Assembly (NCBI RefSeq): GCF_000801335.2
Contig: NZ_JSEH01000003.1
Span: 62,001-126,000 of the forward strand
Length of the DNA: 64,000 nucleotides
Direction of reading: 5' to 3'
Origin: Desulfovibrio sp. TomC
Lineage (GTDB): Bacteria > Desulfobacterota > Desulfovibrionia > Desulfovibrionales > Desulfovibrionaceae
This document shows positions 34,060 through 43,721 of the stretch, piece after piece (position 1 is the first letter of the stretch; each line of letters starts with the position of its first letter). Both the position numbers and the translations under genes were made by a program. The notes under the pieces are model-generated. The model was not told the DNA's origin, made no database searches, and was given only the letters and a program-made list of their open reading frames with translations.

Positions 34060-35730
34060 ATGACGGAAGTATTCCCCCAAACAAGACCTGATCGCCGCTT
34101 CCTCCCGGACATACCGTCCAAAAGCGAGGGCCGCAGGACCGCCGGAGAACGCTATTTTTCCCAGGGCCAGGCCGATGTCTACAGTGCCGACGGCAAGTAT
34201 CGCTACGCCTCGGGCGAGACAGTCGACATCTCCGAAGGGGGAATGCTCATTAAGCCGGACAAGCCGCTGCGGGTGGGGGACAAGACCGTGGTGCGGTTTT
34301 TCCTAAGCGCCGGGACCATGCCCGAGGGGTACGAATCGTTTGTCAAGCTGCCGGCCCGGGTGGTGCGGGTGGACTCGTCCACCGGGTATGCGGCCTTTGA
34401 ATTTGCCAAGCCGATGTCCCAGTATCTGCGCCGCAAACGCTGGCGGTATTTCGAGACGGCCTCCCTGCTTGGCATCCTCCTCACCCTGATTGGGGTGTGG
34501 TTTATCAAAAAAGAGAGCATTTTTTATTTCTGGTTCGACGTGCCGGTTTTTCTCTACGGGCTGTGCGCCGTTTTCTACCTGCTCTCGCGCTTTTTCTTTG
34601 CCGCCCTCTACAAGCCCTATCCTGTGGTTCCCGGCTTTCAGCCCAGTGTGAGCATCGTCATTCCCTGCTTTAACGAAGAGGAATGGATCGAAAAGACCAT
34701 TCGCGGCTGCCTGAACCAGCACTACCCCGAGGAACTCCTCGAAGTCATCCTGGTGGATGACGGCAGCACGGACAACTCCGTGGCCGTGGCCCGGGCCGTG
34801 GAGGCCAAGATCCGGGACGAGGCGGGCGGCCGGCTGACCATCCACGCCTTCGAGCAGAACCAGGGCAAGCGCCAGGCCCTGGCCGCCGGGGCGCGCATGG
34901 CCAAGAACGATCTCGTGGTCTTTGTCGACTCCGACAGTTTTCTGCAGCCCGACGCGATCTTGCACATGGTCCAGCCGTTTCACAATCCCCACATCGGGGG
35001 CGCGGCCGGACGCTGCGAAGTGGAAAACAAGTGGACCAACATGCTGACCCGCATGCAGGCCGTGCGCTACTTCATCGGCTTTCGCATCTTCAAGGCGGCC
35101 GAGAGCATTTTCGACGTGGTCACCTGCCTGTCCGGCCCGCTGGCCTGCTACCGCCGCGAGGTGCTCATGCGCTACCTCGACGACTGGGTGAACCAGAAGT
35201 TCCTGGGCCAGCCGGCCACCTTCGGCGACGACAGAAGCCTCACCAACTTCGTCCTTGGCAGTCACTATGCCGTTTATCAGCACACCGCCGTCTCCAGCAC
35301 CATTGTGCCTTCCACCTACGGCAAGTTTTTTAACCAGCAGATGCGCTGGAAACGGTCATGGCTGCGCGAGAGCCTTCGGGCCTGCAAGTTCATGTGGCTC
35401 AAAGAGCCGTTCATGGCCATCTCGTTTTATCTGGGCCTCATTTTGCCGGTCATGGCCCCGGTGGTGGTGCTTCGGGCCTTTGTCTTCATGCCGGTCGCCT
35501 ACGGGATATGGCCCACCATGTATCTGGCCGGGGTGCTGCTCATGAGTATGCTCATGTGCACCTCCTACCTGCTCTTGAAGCGTTCCAATCTGTGGCTGTA
35601 CGGTGTGCCCTTCTGCTTCTTCTACTTGTTCGTGCTCCTGTGGCAGATCGTGTGGGCCGTGCTGACCTTCTGGAAGTCCGACTGGGGAACCCGGCCGTCG
35701 AAGCACGACAAGGGCCAGGCCATGGGCTGA
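34060..35730 (+). CDS. PilZ-glycosyltransferase 2 (c-di-GMP-controlled polysaccharide synthase)
   Basis: 556 residues from the ATG at 34060, chosen for GCGGAGG nine bases upstream (earlier in-frame TTG and ATG lack one). Residues 24-120 form a PilZ domain with DISEGG at 56-61; its arginine motif (RRTAGER, 25-31) is one residue longer than the usual RxxxR, so c-di-GMP binding needs testing. Two helices follow (about 131-180), then a processive GT2 domain: DDGST 233-237, DSD 290-292, GDD 389-391 and QQMRW 426-430, the BcsA/hyaluronan-synthase set. More helices complete the translocation pore. It would polymerise a sugar nucleotide and push the chain through the inner membrane. BcsA carries PilZ at the C-terminus, so the N-terminal placement here is different. 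Confidence 0.9.
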   Translation: MTEVFPQTRPDRRFLPDIPSKSEGRRTAGERYFSQGQADVYSADGKYRYASGETVDISEGGMLIKPDKPLRVGDKTVVRFFLSAGTMPEGYESFVKLPARVVRVDSSTGYAAFEFAKPMSQYLRRKRWRYFETASLLGILLTLIGVWFIKKESIFYFWFDVPVFLYGLCAVFYLLSRFFFAALYKPYPVVPGFQPSVSIVIPCFNEEEWIEKTIRGCLNQHYPEELLEVILVDDGSTDNSVAVARAVEAKIRDEAGGRLTIHAFEQNQGKRQALAAGARMAKNDLVVFVDSDSFLQPDAILHMVQPFHNPHIGGAAGRCEVENKWTNMLTRMQAVRYFIGFRIFKAAESIFDVVTCLSGPLACYRREVLMRYLDDWVNQKFLGQPATFGDDRSLTNFVLGSHYAVYQHTAVSSTIVPSTYGKFFNQQMRWKRSWLRESLRACKFMWLKEPFMAISFYLGLILPVMAPVVVLRAFVFMPVAYGIWPTMYLAGVLLMSMLMCTSYLLLKRSNLWLYGVPFCFFYLFVLLWQIVWAVLTFWKSDWGTRPSKHDKGQAMG

Positions 35731-35776
35731 TTGCGCCCGCCAATCGTTATCAACCCACAGAAACGGGACGTACGCC

Positions 35777-37753
35777 ATGAGAAAATTTTTTCGCTACCTC
35801 TTCCAATACGCCATTTTGGTCGCGTTTGGGTATTTCGTCTACCAGACGGCCTTTAAAAAAGACACGCCGCCGGTGCACGACCGGGCCGCCTGGACCCAGC
35901 GCGATGGGTTTGTGGCCTTAGGCTACGGCGGCATCACCATTGACGAGAATGTCCACTCGCTGGTCTCCAAAAGCCGCCTGCGGGAGCATCTGACGGCCCT
36001 GGCCAAAGCCGGCTATAAGACCATAACCACAAGCGATCTTGTTGATTTTTATGAGAAAAACAAGCCGTTGCCGGAGAAGGCCCTCTACCTGATGTTCGAG
36101 GGCGGGCGCAAGGACAGCGTGCTTTTTAGCCAGCCGGTCCTGACCGGCGTCGGCTTCAACGCCGCGCTGTATCTGTACGGCGACCGGCTGACCGGCTGGC
36201 AGCGGTTTTTCGTGCGCCGCTCGGAACTGCGCAAAATTGCCGACAACCCCTTCTGGGACGTCGGCTCCATGGGCTACCACTCCGAACTGATCAACCAGAC
36301 CCCGTCCGGCGGCTACGCCTACTACCTGACGGAGCGGCTGGCCGGCGCTGCCGGGGCGTCCGAAGAAACACAGGAAGCCTACGACGCCCGGGTTGCCGCA
36401 GACTTCACTCTGGCCCGGCAGTCCATCGAGGACCTCGCCGGCAAGGCCCCGCTTGGCTATCTTTTCATGCCGGCCAATACCCTCGGCGTCAGTCTGCCTG
36501 CGGCCGAGGCCCGGCCCAACGAAGCGGCCCTGGCCAAGAACTTCCCGGTGGCCTTTACCCGGGTGGGCGAGACCTACAACCCCCGGGACGCCAACCCGAG
36601 GGGCCTTACCCGGATGCAGGTCGCTCCGGACTGGACGGCCGACCGCCTGCTCCTGGAAATCGAATCCCGCCAGCCCAAATCCCGCTATATGGATTTCTCC
36701 CAGTCCGTGCGCCAGGGACTGTGGCAGGTGACCCTGGGCGATATGGCCGTCATGGGCCAGAGCCTGACCATGACCGCCCCGGTCGGCAAGGACGGCTTTG
36801 CCCGCCTGCGCGGCAGCGAAGGGTTTGAGAACTTCCTGTGCGAGGTCAAGACCACGCCGCCGGACGGCGGGGCCAGCACCATCTACCTGCGCTACCGCGA
36901 CGCCGGCTCCTTCGTGCGTATCCGCACCACGGCCGAGCGGGTCATGGTCCAGGAGAAAAACGGCCCCTCGCTCAACACCATCTTCCAATACGTCCTGCCC
37001 CTTGACCACACCGGCCCGGTCGCCTTTGACCTGTGCGTCAAGGGCAACCGGCTGCTGCTCGGCGTGGACGGCAAGAACGTCAGCCGCTATCCCATCCCGC
37101 TGACGGCCGACACCATCCGCGGCAGCTTCGCCCTGGGCGCGGCCGACGAGGACGATCCCACGCCCGAACCGGCCACGTTTACCGACCTGACCTTGTCCAC
37201 CTTCCCGCCGCGTTGGATCAGCGCCCCGACCATCGGCGACGTGCCTCTGGGCGATGCCCGCACGCTGACGGCCGTGGTCCTGCCGGCCGACACCCTGCAA
37301 GCCGACCCCCTGCGCGATGCCGCCGCCCTCATCACAGCCTCCGTCAATGGCGTCGGCGTCCATCTCGACCTGACCGGACAGGGACCGGAAGCCGTCTTGC
37401 AGACCGTCCATTTCGTGGAGACCGCCCCGGCCTCCATGGTTTTTGCCAAGCTCCTGCGCGGCTTTGTCCTGCCCCTGGGAGGACCCGGCGACCTGGGCCA
37501 GCTCAAGGTCGCCATCGACACCCTGCACGCCAAGGGTTTTTCCGTGGCCCTGCGGGTGGATGCGGCCTGGCAGGCCCGGCTCCTCGACCTGGACCGCGCT
37601 CTGTCCCCGGACTGGCTGCTCTTTGACACGCCGCCGCCGGCCGACGACTCGGCCCTGACTGCCCTGGAAAATCGTTTTGACCGGACCCGCATGTTGTTCC
37701 GGGCCGCCTCCCAGGCCGGCTCCCAAACCGTTTCCTACGATGTGAAGAGGTAG
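35777..37753 (+). CDS. Membrane-anchored degenerate NodB/PgaB-like protein
   Basis: 658 residues with one N-terminal helix (about 7-24) and a large periplasmic part. Residues about 45-290 follow the PgaB/NodB pattern: LGYGGITIDENVHSLVS, REHLTALAKAGYKTITTSDLVDF, then LYLMFEGG where active enzymes have FDDG. The metal-binding Asp pair is replaced by Glu-Gly, and the His motif is reduced to GYHSEL, so deacetylation is doubtful. The middle (about 300-470) resembles a concanavalin-like sugar-binding fold, and the C-terminal 180 residues look like a TIM-barrel-like module, as in PgaB. It probably guides or binds the polymer in the periplasm. It lies 46 bases after the synthase and 4 bases before the export gene. 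Confidence 0.7.
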   Translation: MRKFFRYLFQYAILVAFGYFVYQTAFKKDTPPVHDRAAWTQRDGFVALGYGGITIDENVHSLVSKSRLREHLTALAKAGYKTITTSDLVDFYEKNKPLPEKALYLMFEGGRKDSVLFSQPVLTGVGFNAALYLYGDRLTGWQRFFVRRSELRKIADNPFWDVGSMGYHSELINQTPSGGYAYYLTERLAGAAGASEETQEAYDARVAADFTLARQSIEDLAGKAPLGYLFMPANTLGVSLPAAEARPNEAALAKNFPVAFTRVGETYNPRDANPRGLTRMQVAPDWTADRLLLEIESRQPKSRYMDFSQSVRQGLWQVTLGDMAVMGQSLTMTAPVGKDGFARLRGSEGFENFLCEVKTTPPDGGASTIYLRYRDAGSFVRIRTTAERVMVQEKNGPSLNTIFQYVLPLDHTGPVAFDLCVKGNRLLLGVDGKNVSRYPIPLTADTIRGSFALGAADEDDPTPEPATFTDLTLSTFPPRWISAPTIGDVPLGDARTLTAVVLPADTLQADPLRDAAALITASVNGVGVHLDLTGQGPEAVLQTVHFVETAPASMVFAKLLRGFVLPLGGPGDLGQLKVAIDTLHAKGFSVALRVDAAWQARLLDLDRALSPDWLLFDTPPPADDSALTALENRFDRTRMLFRAASQAGSQTVSYDVKR

Positions 37754-37757
37754 CGCC

Positions 37758-40700
37758 ATGGTACTCAAAGGCATTCTTCTGACTCTGGCGCTGACCTTGG
37801 CTGCGCCGGCAACCGGCTTCGCCGCCGAGGCCTCGGTGGTGACGCTTTTGCGCCAGTCCCAACAGGCCGCCGCCCGGGGACAGCTCGAGCAGGCCATGGA
37901 ACTGGTCTCCCAGGCTCTGGCCCAGGACCCGGCCTATCCGCCGCTGTGGAACCAGAAGGCCACGCTGCAACTGCGGGCCAAGGATTACGCCGGGGCCATG
38001 GAAACCCTGGCCGTGGCCCTTAAAGTCGAACCCGAAAATGCCGAAACCAACATCCTGGCCCTGGCCGCCCTGCTGCGCCTGGATGAGAAGGCCGGCGGCA
38101 AGGACCCGGCCTTTAGCCGCTACGTCTCGGGCATAAGCGAGGACACTGCCGCCGCCCTGACCCTGGATCTCCTGGGCAAACCGGCCTCGAAGTCCGATCT
38201 CAAACGCTTCCTGTCCGCCTGGACCCCGGCCTCGGCCGAAGGCCGGACCACGGCCCGGCTGGCTGCCGGCTATGCCGCCGGCGATCCCGCCGTCATGACG
38301 GAACTGGCCACGGCCCAGGCGGCTGCGGCCCGCAAGAACGTGCTGGCCGCCCTGCAATTCTACGCCGGCCAGGACATGCTGGCGGAAAAACGCCTGGAAC
38401 TGGCCCAACAACTCCTCACGGCCTCGGGCCAGAACGGCTACGACAAGGTGGCCGTTGGCGGCGAGCTGGGCTGGGTGCTCTACAACCAGGGCAAGTTCGC
38501 GTCGGCCGCCGATTTGTGGGAAAAAGACTGGAGAAACGCCCCGGACGTCGGCCGCTGGGCCGGCTGGATCGCCGATGCCCGGCTGGCGGCCAAAGACTAT
38601 AAGCAGGCCGCCGACTTCCTGGAAAAGAGCCTTCAGTTCGATCCCAAAAACCCGGTGCTCCAGGGCCAGTACATTCTGGCGCTGACGGCTTCGGGCCAGG
38701 GCCAGGCAGCCGCCAAATTCGAGAGCAGTCTGGCCGACGAGGCCGACCAGGACGGCGTCAATTTCGGCAGGGGCCTTGTGGCCTGGCATAACGGGGCCTA
38801 CGCCGATGCCGCGGCTGCCCTGACCCGCATCAAAAACCGCAGGCCCTTCCGCGACCAGTTGATCGAGTTGGCCAACGTCATGGTGGCCCGCCTGGGCCAG
38901 TCCGCCGACTCGGCCAAGGTCATCGCCGACGTGCGCGCGCTGGTGGCCGGTATGGACGTCAAACCGGCCATCATGCGCGACATCGGCTGGCGCATGTGGG
39001 CGGCCCATCGCTACGACACCGCCCTTGTCTTTTGGAAGGAAGCCTTAAGCGACGGCCTTGGCAACGACGATCCCCTGGTTGCCCGGGTGGTGCCGCTGTT
39101 GATCGAACAGGGCAAGACCGGCGAAGCCCTGGCCCTGCTCAAGGCCCAGGCCCCGGAAGTCACGCCCCTTGGCCTGGCCTGGAGTCTGGCCGCCCAGAAT
39201 CGCTGGGATCTGGTTGGCAAGGTGGTGGCCGGTGCGCCGGCCGGACCCTATGTCGACCTGCTGGCCGCCATGGCCGGCCTGCAAAACGGGCAGGCTCCCC
39301 TGGCGCTGGACAAGTTGCGAAGCCTCGCCGCCCTGGGCGCAACCGGCCTTGGCCAGATGGGCGTGACCGGGTTTAATGCCGACGGCCGGCTGGTCAAAGG
39401 GGCGCTCACCCCGGCCCTGGCCCGCGAACTCTATCTGCGCATTGCCCGCACCTTGGCCGATCAGCAGATCGTGGACGGCTTTTTCTTCCTGACCCCGCCG
39501 GCCTGGGCTGCGGGCATCCCGGCCAAATCCCTGGCCGCAGTCCAGGCCGAAGCCGGCAAGGTGCTGTGGCGGGTGGGGCGCTTAAGCGAAGCCGCCACCT
39601 TCCTCACCGCCGCCATTGCCGCCGATCCGGCCCAGAATCAGGCCCGGCTCTATCTGGCCCTGGTCAAGAAACGCCAAGGCAATACGGCCGAGGCCGAGGC
39701 CCTTTTGGCCCAGGCCATCCAGGGCGCTTCGCCCTTTGACCGGGATTATGCCCTGGGCGAGTTTGCCTTCCTCGACGGCGACATGACCAAGGCCCTGACC
39801 CATTTCCAGCGTTGTCTGGCTCTGGCCCCGGGCGACGAACTCATGCGGATGCGCGTCATCACGCTGCTTGCGGCCGAAAACCGTTTCGCCGAAGCCCGGC
39901 AGTATGCCTCGTGGTACGAGGCCCGGGTGGCCAAGCAGGAGCGGGCCGTTTTTGGCACCGCCGCGGTGGTGCGCCTGGAACTGGGCGATCCGGCCGGGGC
40001 CGAGACGCTTTATCGCAAGCTTCTGGCTGAAAATCCCGGCTCCCTGGACTACCTCTCCGGCCTTGGCCGGGCGCTTATTCGCCAAAACAAGTTTGCCGCA
40101 ACCGTGGACGCCCTGTCCGCCGCCTATGCCGCCTCGGCCGATCCGGCCCTGGGTTCGGTGTTGTGCGAGGCGCTCATGGGCCTTGGCAACTACTCCGAAG
40201 TGGTGCGCCGGGCCGAAATCGGACTGGTCCGCCATCCTGCGGACAAGGAACTCCTGCGGTTTGCCGCCGAAGCGTCGGAGTTCACCAAGGAGCTGGCCGC
40301 CTGCGAAGGCTATGTGCGCCGGTCCCTGGCCCTTGATCCGGATTCGCTCACCATGCAGAACATGCTTGGCCGGGTGCTCCTGGATCAGGAGAAGTTCCCG
40401 GAGGCCAAGGAGCAGTTCGAAGCGCTTTTGGCCAAAAACCCCCGCCACCTTTCGTCGCTTCGCGGGTTGCTAAGCGTCTACCAGCTGACGGGCAAGGCCG
40501 AGGACGCCTACAAGGTGGCCAAGACCCTGCGCGAGGTCGCCCCGGACGACGCCGCAGCCAGCCTCAAGTTTGCCATTGCCGCTGCGGCCGACCACTCCTT
40601 CCGTCCGGCCTATCCGACCCTGGAAAAGCTGCGCGACTTCGGCCCTGGGGCCGGGGTGCTGAGCCTGTATTACGCCGATGTGCGCGACACCGAGGCGGCC

Positions 40701-42623
40701 GGCAAGGTCCGCCTGTCCCAGCTCGCCGACCATATCCAGGCCGTGGCCGCCCGAAACGGCCGGTTCTTGAGCATCGACGATCTGGCCGCCCGGCCGGTGG
40801 GCGAGGCCGCCCTCAAGCAGAAAGCCACGGACACGGCCCCCTCGGTCATTTTGTTGATCGACCGCACCGACGCCGCCGTGCTCGATAAAATCGACGCAAA
40901 GCTCGCTGCTGTCGGCGGCAAGGCCGTGCTCATCGTTGGCGGCGAATCCCTGACTCCCGGGACCCCGTATCTGCCCGACGCCGGGCAGGTGGCCCGCCTC
41001 GTCGGCACCGGCCGCTGGTCCCTGGCGCTCACCGACCACAATCCGCCAAACGTCCCGGTTGGCGACGGCCAGAAGACCAGCCTGTGGTACGCCGCCGGAG
41101 CCGATCCCGGCGTTGCCGGCGGGGGAGACGCCCAGGCCCGGCTAGCGGCCCGGCTCAAGGCCCTTGATCCCACCGGTGAAATCCTCGGCAAGACCCGGCC
41201 GGTCTTCTTCTACCCCGGCGGGGCCTCCCCCAACGAACTGCTGACCGCTGACGTCGCCCCCTACGACAAGGTGGTGGCCGACGCCTTCCCCATGGCTTTC
41301 GAGCTGTCGCCCGAAGGCTTCTGGACCCCGGTGTCGAGTCCCAAGCAGGTCGCCTCCAAGGCCGTGTCCCCGGCCATGGACGCAGCCGGCCTGGAGACCT
41401 GGCTCAATCAGGCCGACCCCATGCATCAGGTGTCCCTGGAACTGGCCAAGGTCTATTCCTGGCACGAGCAGGTCGGACAGGCCGGGAACTACTTCGAGGA
41501 AGCCGGCGAACTCAAAGTCAATCCGGCTGATCTGACCTATAATCAGGCGGTCAACGCCTACTACGGCTACGACGATCCCGTGGCCATGGACCTGGCCCGC
41601 AAGGCCGTGGCCCTGGCCCCGGATTCGCTGCGCGCCGCCGACCAGCTCTACCGGGCCGAACTGCGGGTGCGTCCCAAGGCCGAAGCCATCGCCACCACCT
41701 GGTGGGACAGCGACAACCGGCGCTACTACTGGTATGGCCTGGGCGGCAACGTCCATATCCGCGAAGACTTCACCGTCTTTGCCAAGGTCGGCGGGGTGGA
41801 GTGGTCCATCGAGAGCTTCCAACGCCGGGGCCAGATCCTCAAGGCCTTTGCCAACGCGGCCCAGAACGGAACCGTCTCGGCCGGGGACCTCTACAACATC
41901 GCCAACTCGCGCTACAGCCAGACCCTGGACGGCCAGGACCTGACCGTGGGCGGCCGCTGGTTCTTCCATCCCGAATACTGGTTGGAAGTGCAGGGCCAGC
42001 TGACCACCACCACCGGCGGCCCCGGCCCCTGGGCCAACGGGCAGGCCACTTTGCACGGTCCGCTTGCCCCCAAGGGCGTCAAGATCGACGGCACCTGGGA
42101 TCTCCAGGTGGCCCACGAACGCATCGACACCGTGGAAGCCATATCCGACCAGATCATGGCCAACCGGGTGAGCCTTTTTACCCACAACCGCGTCCTGGAT
42201 TTCTGGGACCTGTTCGTCAACGTCCACGGCATCTCGCGCACCGACGGCAACAACACCGCCTCCATCGACGGCCGCCTGCTGCGCCGGTTGACCGAGTTCC
42301 CCCTGTTCTCGCTGGGCTACGCCTTCCAGTTTGCCAACAGCGACCGCAACCCCATCCAGTACTGGGCGCCCCAGAGTCTGGCCACCCATCTGGCCTACGG
42401 ATCGTTTGGCTACTCGCCCACCCGCTGGTTCAACATCAACGGCAGCCTGGGCTACGGCACCTCGAGCGACCGCAACAACAGCTGGCGGGAAGTCTGGCGG
42501 GCCAACGCGGGCATGGACATAACTATGCGCGACAGGTTAAAGCTGTCACTGAAGTACTCCTACTTCAGTACGCCAGACTATAACCTCAATGAAGCATGGG
42601 CCGGAATAACCTACACCTTCTGA
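37758..42623 (+). CDS. Giant TPR / NodB-like / outer-membrane beta-barrel exopolysaccharide exporter
   Basis: 1621 residues. Signal peptide (cleavage near GFAAEA, about 23). Residues about 25-1020 are TPR-type repeats (for example AQDPAYPPLWNQKATLQLRAK). About 1028-1200 is an unexpected NodB-like region (SVILLIDRTD, RWSLALTDHN, RPVFFYPGGASPNELL) without an obvious metal triad. Further TPRs lead to about 1300, then an antiparallel beta-barrel to the C-terminal phenylalanine (AGITYTF), the usual outer-membrane insertion signal. TPR plus barrel is the plan of PgaA, BcsC and the AlgK/AlgE pair: the TPR superhelix collects the polymer and the barrel exports it. The NodB-like insert is not part of those. 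The stop overlaps the next ATG (TGATG). Confidence 0.85.
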   Translation: MVLKGILLTLALTLAAPATGFAAEASVVTLLRQSQQAAARGQLEQAMELVSQALAQDPAYPPLWNQKATLQLRAKDYAGAMETLAVALKVEPENAETNILALAALLRLDEKAGGKDPAFSRYVSGISEDTAAALTLDLLGKPASKSDLKRFLSAWTPASAEGRTTARLAAGYAAGDPAVMTELATAQAAAARKNVLAALQFYAGQDMLAEKRLELAQQLLTASGQNGYDKVAVGGELGWVLYNQGKFASAADLWEKDWRNAPDVGRWAGWIADARLAAKDYKQAADFLEKSLQFDPKNPVLQGQYILALTASGQGQAAAKFESSLADEADQDGVNFGRGLVAWHNGAYADAAAALTRIKNRRPFRDQLIELANVMVARLGQSADSAKVIADVRALVAGMDVKPAIMRDIGWRMWAAHRYDTALVFWKEALSDGLGNDDPLVARVVPLLIEQGKTGEALALLKAQAPEVTPLGLAWSLAAQNRWDLVGKVVAGAPAGPYVDLLAAMAGLQNGQAPLALDKLRSLAALGATGLGQMGVTGFNADGRLVKGALTPALARELYLRIARTLADQQIVDGFFFLTPPAWAAGIPAKSLAAVQAEAGKVLWRVGRLSEAATFLTAAIAADPAQNQARLYLALVKKRQGNTAEAEALLAQAIQGASPFDRDYALGEFAFLDGDMTKALTHFQRCLALAPGDELMRMRVITLLAAENRFAEARQYASWYEARVAKQERAVFGTAAVVRLELGDPAGAETLYRKLLAENPGSLDYLSGLGRALIRQNKFAATVDALSAAYAASADPALGSVLCEALMGLGNYSEVVRRAEIGLVRHPADKELLRFAAEASEFTKELAACEGYVRRSLALDPDSLTMQNMLGRVLLDQEKFPEAKEQFEALLAKNPRHLSSLRGLLSVYQLTGKAEDAYKVAKTLREVAPDDAAASLKFAIAAAADHSFRPAYPTLEKLRDFGPGAGVLSLYYADVRDTEAAGKVRLSQLADHIQAVAARNGRFLSIDDLAARPVGEAALKQKATDTAPSVILLIDRTDAAVLDKIDAKLAAVGGKAVLIVGGESLTPGTPYLPDAGQVARLVGTGRWSLALTDHNPPNVPVGDGQKTSLWYAAGADPGVAGGGDAQARLAARLKALDPTGEILGKTRPVFFYPGGASPNELLTADVAPYDKVVADAFPMAFELSPEGFWTPVSSPKQVASKAVSPAMDAAGLETWLNQADPMHQVSLELAKVYSWHEQVGQAGNYFEEAGELKVNPADLTYNQAVNAYYGYDDPVAMDLARKAVALAPDSLRAADQLYRAELRVRPKAEAIATTWWDSDNRRYYWYGLGGNVHIREDFTVFAKVGGVEWSIESFQRRGQILKAFANAAQNGTVSAGDLYNIANSRYSQTLDGQDLTVGGRWFFHPEYWLEVQGQLTTTTGGPGPWANGQATLHGPLAPKGVKIDGTWDLQVAHERIDTVEAISDQIMANRVSLFTHNRVLDFWDLFVNVHGISRTDGNNTASIDGRLLRRLTEFPLFSLGYAFQFANSDRNPIQYWAPQSLATHLAYGSFGYSPTRWFNINGSLGYGTSSDRNNSWREVWRANAGMDITMRDRLKLSLKYSYFSTPDYNLNEAWAGITYTF

Positions 42624-43705
42624 TGGATAAACGGGCTGCGCGCCAGGGGTTTCCCCTGGCGCTGGCCCTTTTGGCCCTGTGTCTGCTGTGGGCCTGCGTG
42701 CCTCCGGCGAAGCAGGGCTCGGCCCAGACCGCCGCACCCGCCGCCAGCCTGGGACCAAACGACCGCATCACCGCCTGGATCGCCGATTGGGATCTGGCCA
42801 GCGGCTTGGCCGAATGGCGCGCCCATCCGCAACTCTTTGATTCCGTGCGTATTTTTGCCGCCTATTTCGACCAGAGCGACCATGCCGCCCTGTCGCCGGC
42901 CTGGACTGCCGCCCTGGGCAACGACGTCACATCCGTCTTTGGCCCCACGCCCGCCTATCTCACCGTGGTCAACGACATCGCCACCCCGACCGGCAAGGGC
43001 AACAAGCTCAAAGATCCGGAACTGGTGCGCCGCCTCCTGGCCACGCCCCAATCCCGGGCCGCCCACATCGACGAACTGATCCGCCTCGCCAAACGCCACC
43101 ATTTCGCCGGCATTGAAATCGACTACGAAAACGTGGCCGCCCCGACCTGGCCGGATTTTTCCCTCTTCATCGCCGAACTATACGCCGCCGCCTCGCCCCA
43201 GAGGCTGGCCGTGTCGATTGTGCTCCAGCCCCAGCGCCGCTACTTGACAGCTCCCCTGCCCATTGGGCCGGCCTACGTGCTCATGGGCTACAATCTCTTC
43301 GGCTCCCACTCCGGCCCTGGTCCCAAAGCCACCCCGGCCTTTCTGACCGAGCAGGCCAATTCCCTGCGCGCCATCGGGCTGCTCGGCGATACCGCCCTGG
43401 CCCTGGCCACCGGCGGCTTCGACTGGACCGAGGGCAAGGCCGCCAAACAGCTCACCGAAGTCGAGGCCGCCGCCCTGGTGGCCCAAAAAAGCGCCCAGTC
43501 CACGCGCTCCGCCCTCGATGGCTACCTCGTTTCCCGCTACCGCGACGCAGCCGGCAAAGACCATGAGGTCTGGCACGCCGACGCCGCCACCTTTGAGACG
43601 CTCTGGCAGGCCGCCCGGACTGCCGGCTTCACCCGTCTGGCCGTCTGGCGGCTGGGGGGCAATGCCCCGGCCCTGTTTGACTGGCTGGCCACCCACAAAC
43701 ATTGA
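42623..43705 (+). CDS. GH18-like glycoside hydrolase lipoprotein
   Basis: 360 residues starting at 42623, overlapping the previous stop by one base. The N-terminal hydrophobic run ends LLWAC, a near-lipobox with Cys25, so the protein is probably lipid-anchored. The GH18 signature appears as FAGIEIDYE (161-169), with Glu169 as catalytic acid and Asp167 preceding it, although the first Asp of DxxDxDxE is not conserved. SVRIFAAYF (strand 2), YVLMGYNLF and LALATGGFDW are further TIM-barrel strands. Family members cleave GlcNAc-containing polymers. In this operon it may trim or edit the polymer, which hints at an amino-sugar backbone. Confidence 0.82.
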   Translation: MDKRAARQGFPLALALLALCLLWACVPPAKQGSAQTAAPAASLGPNDRITAWIADWDLASGLAEWRAHPQLFDSVRIFAAYFDQSDHAALSPAWTAALGNDVTSVFGPTPAYLTVVNDIATPTGKGNKLKDPELVRRLLATPQSRAAHIDELIRLAKRHHFAGIEIDYENVAAPTWPDFSLFIAELYAAASPQRLAVSIVLQPQRRYLTAPLPIGPAYVLMGYNLFGSHSGPGPKATPAFLTEQANSLRAIGLLGDTALALATGGFDWTEGKAAKQLTEVEAAALVAQKSAQSTRSALDGYLVSRYRDAAGKDHEVWHADAATFETLWQAARTAGFTRLAVWRLGGNAPALFDWLATHKH

Positions 43706-43721
43706 CCCCGGAGGCCTGTTC

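Noticed and set aside
33846-34121. A 91-codon minus-strand frame upstream of the synthase
   Set aside because: It overlaps the synthase start, has no ribosome site and no recognisable feature.
37503-39008. A 501-codon minus-strand open frame
   Set aside because: It is antisense to the exporter and the pseudo-deacetylase; no domain seen.
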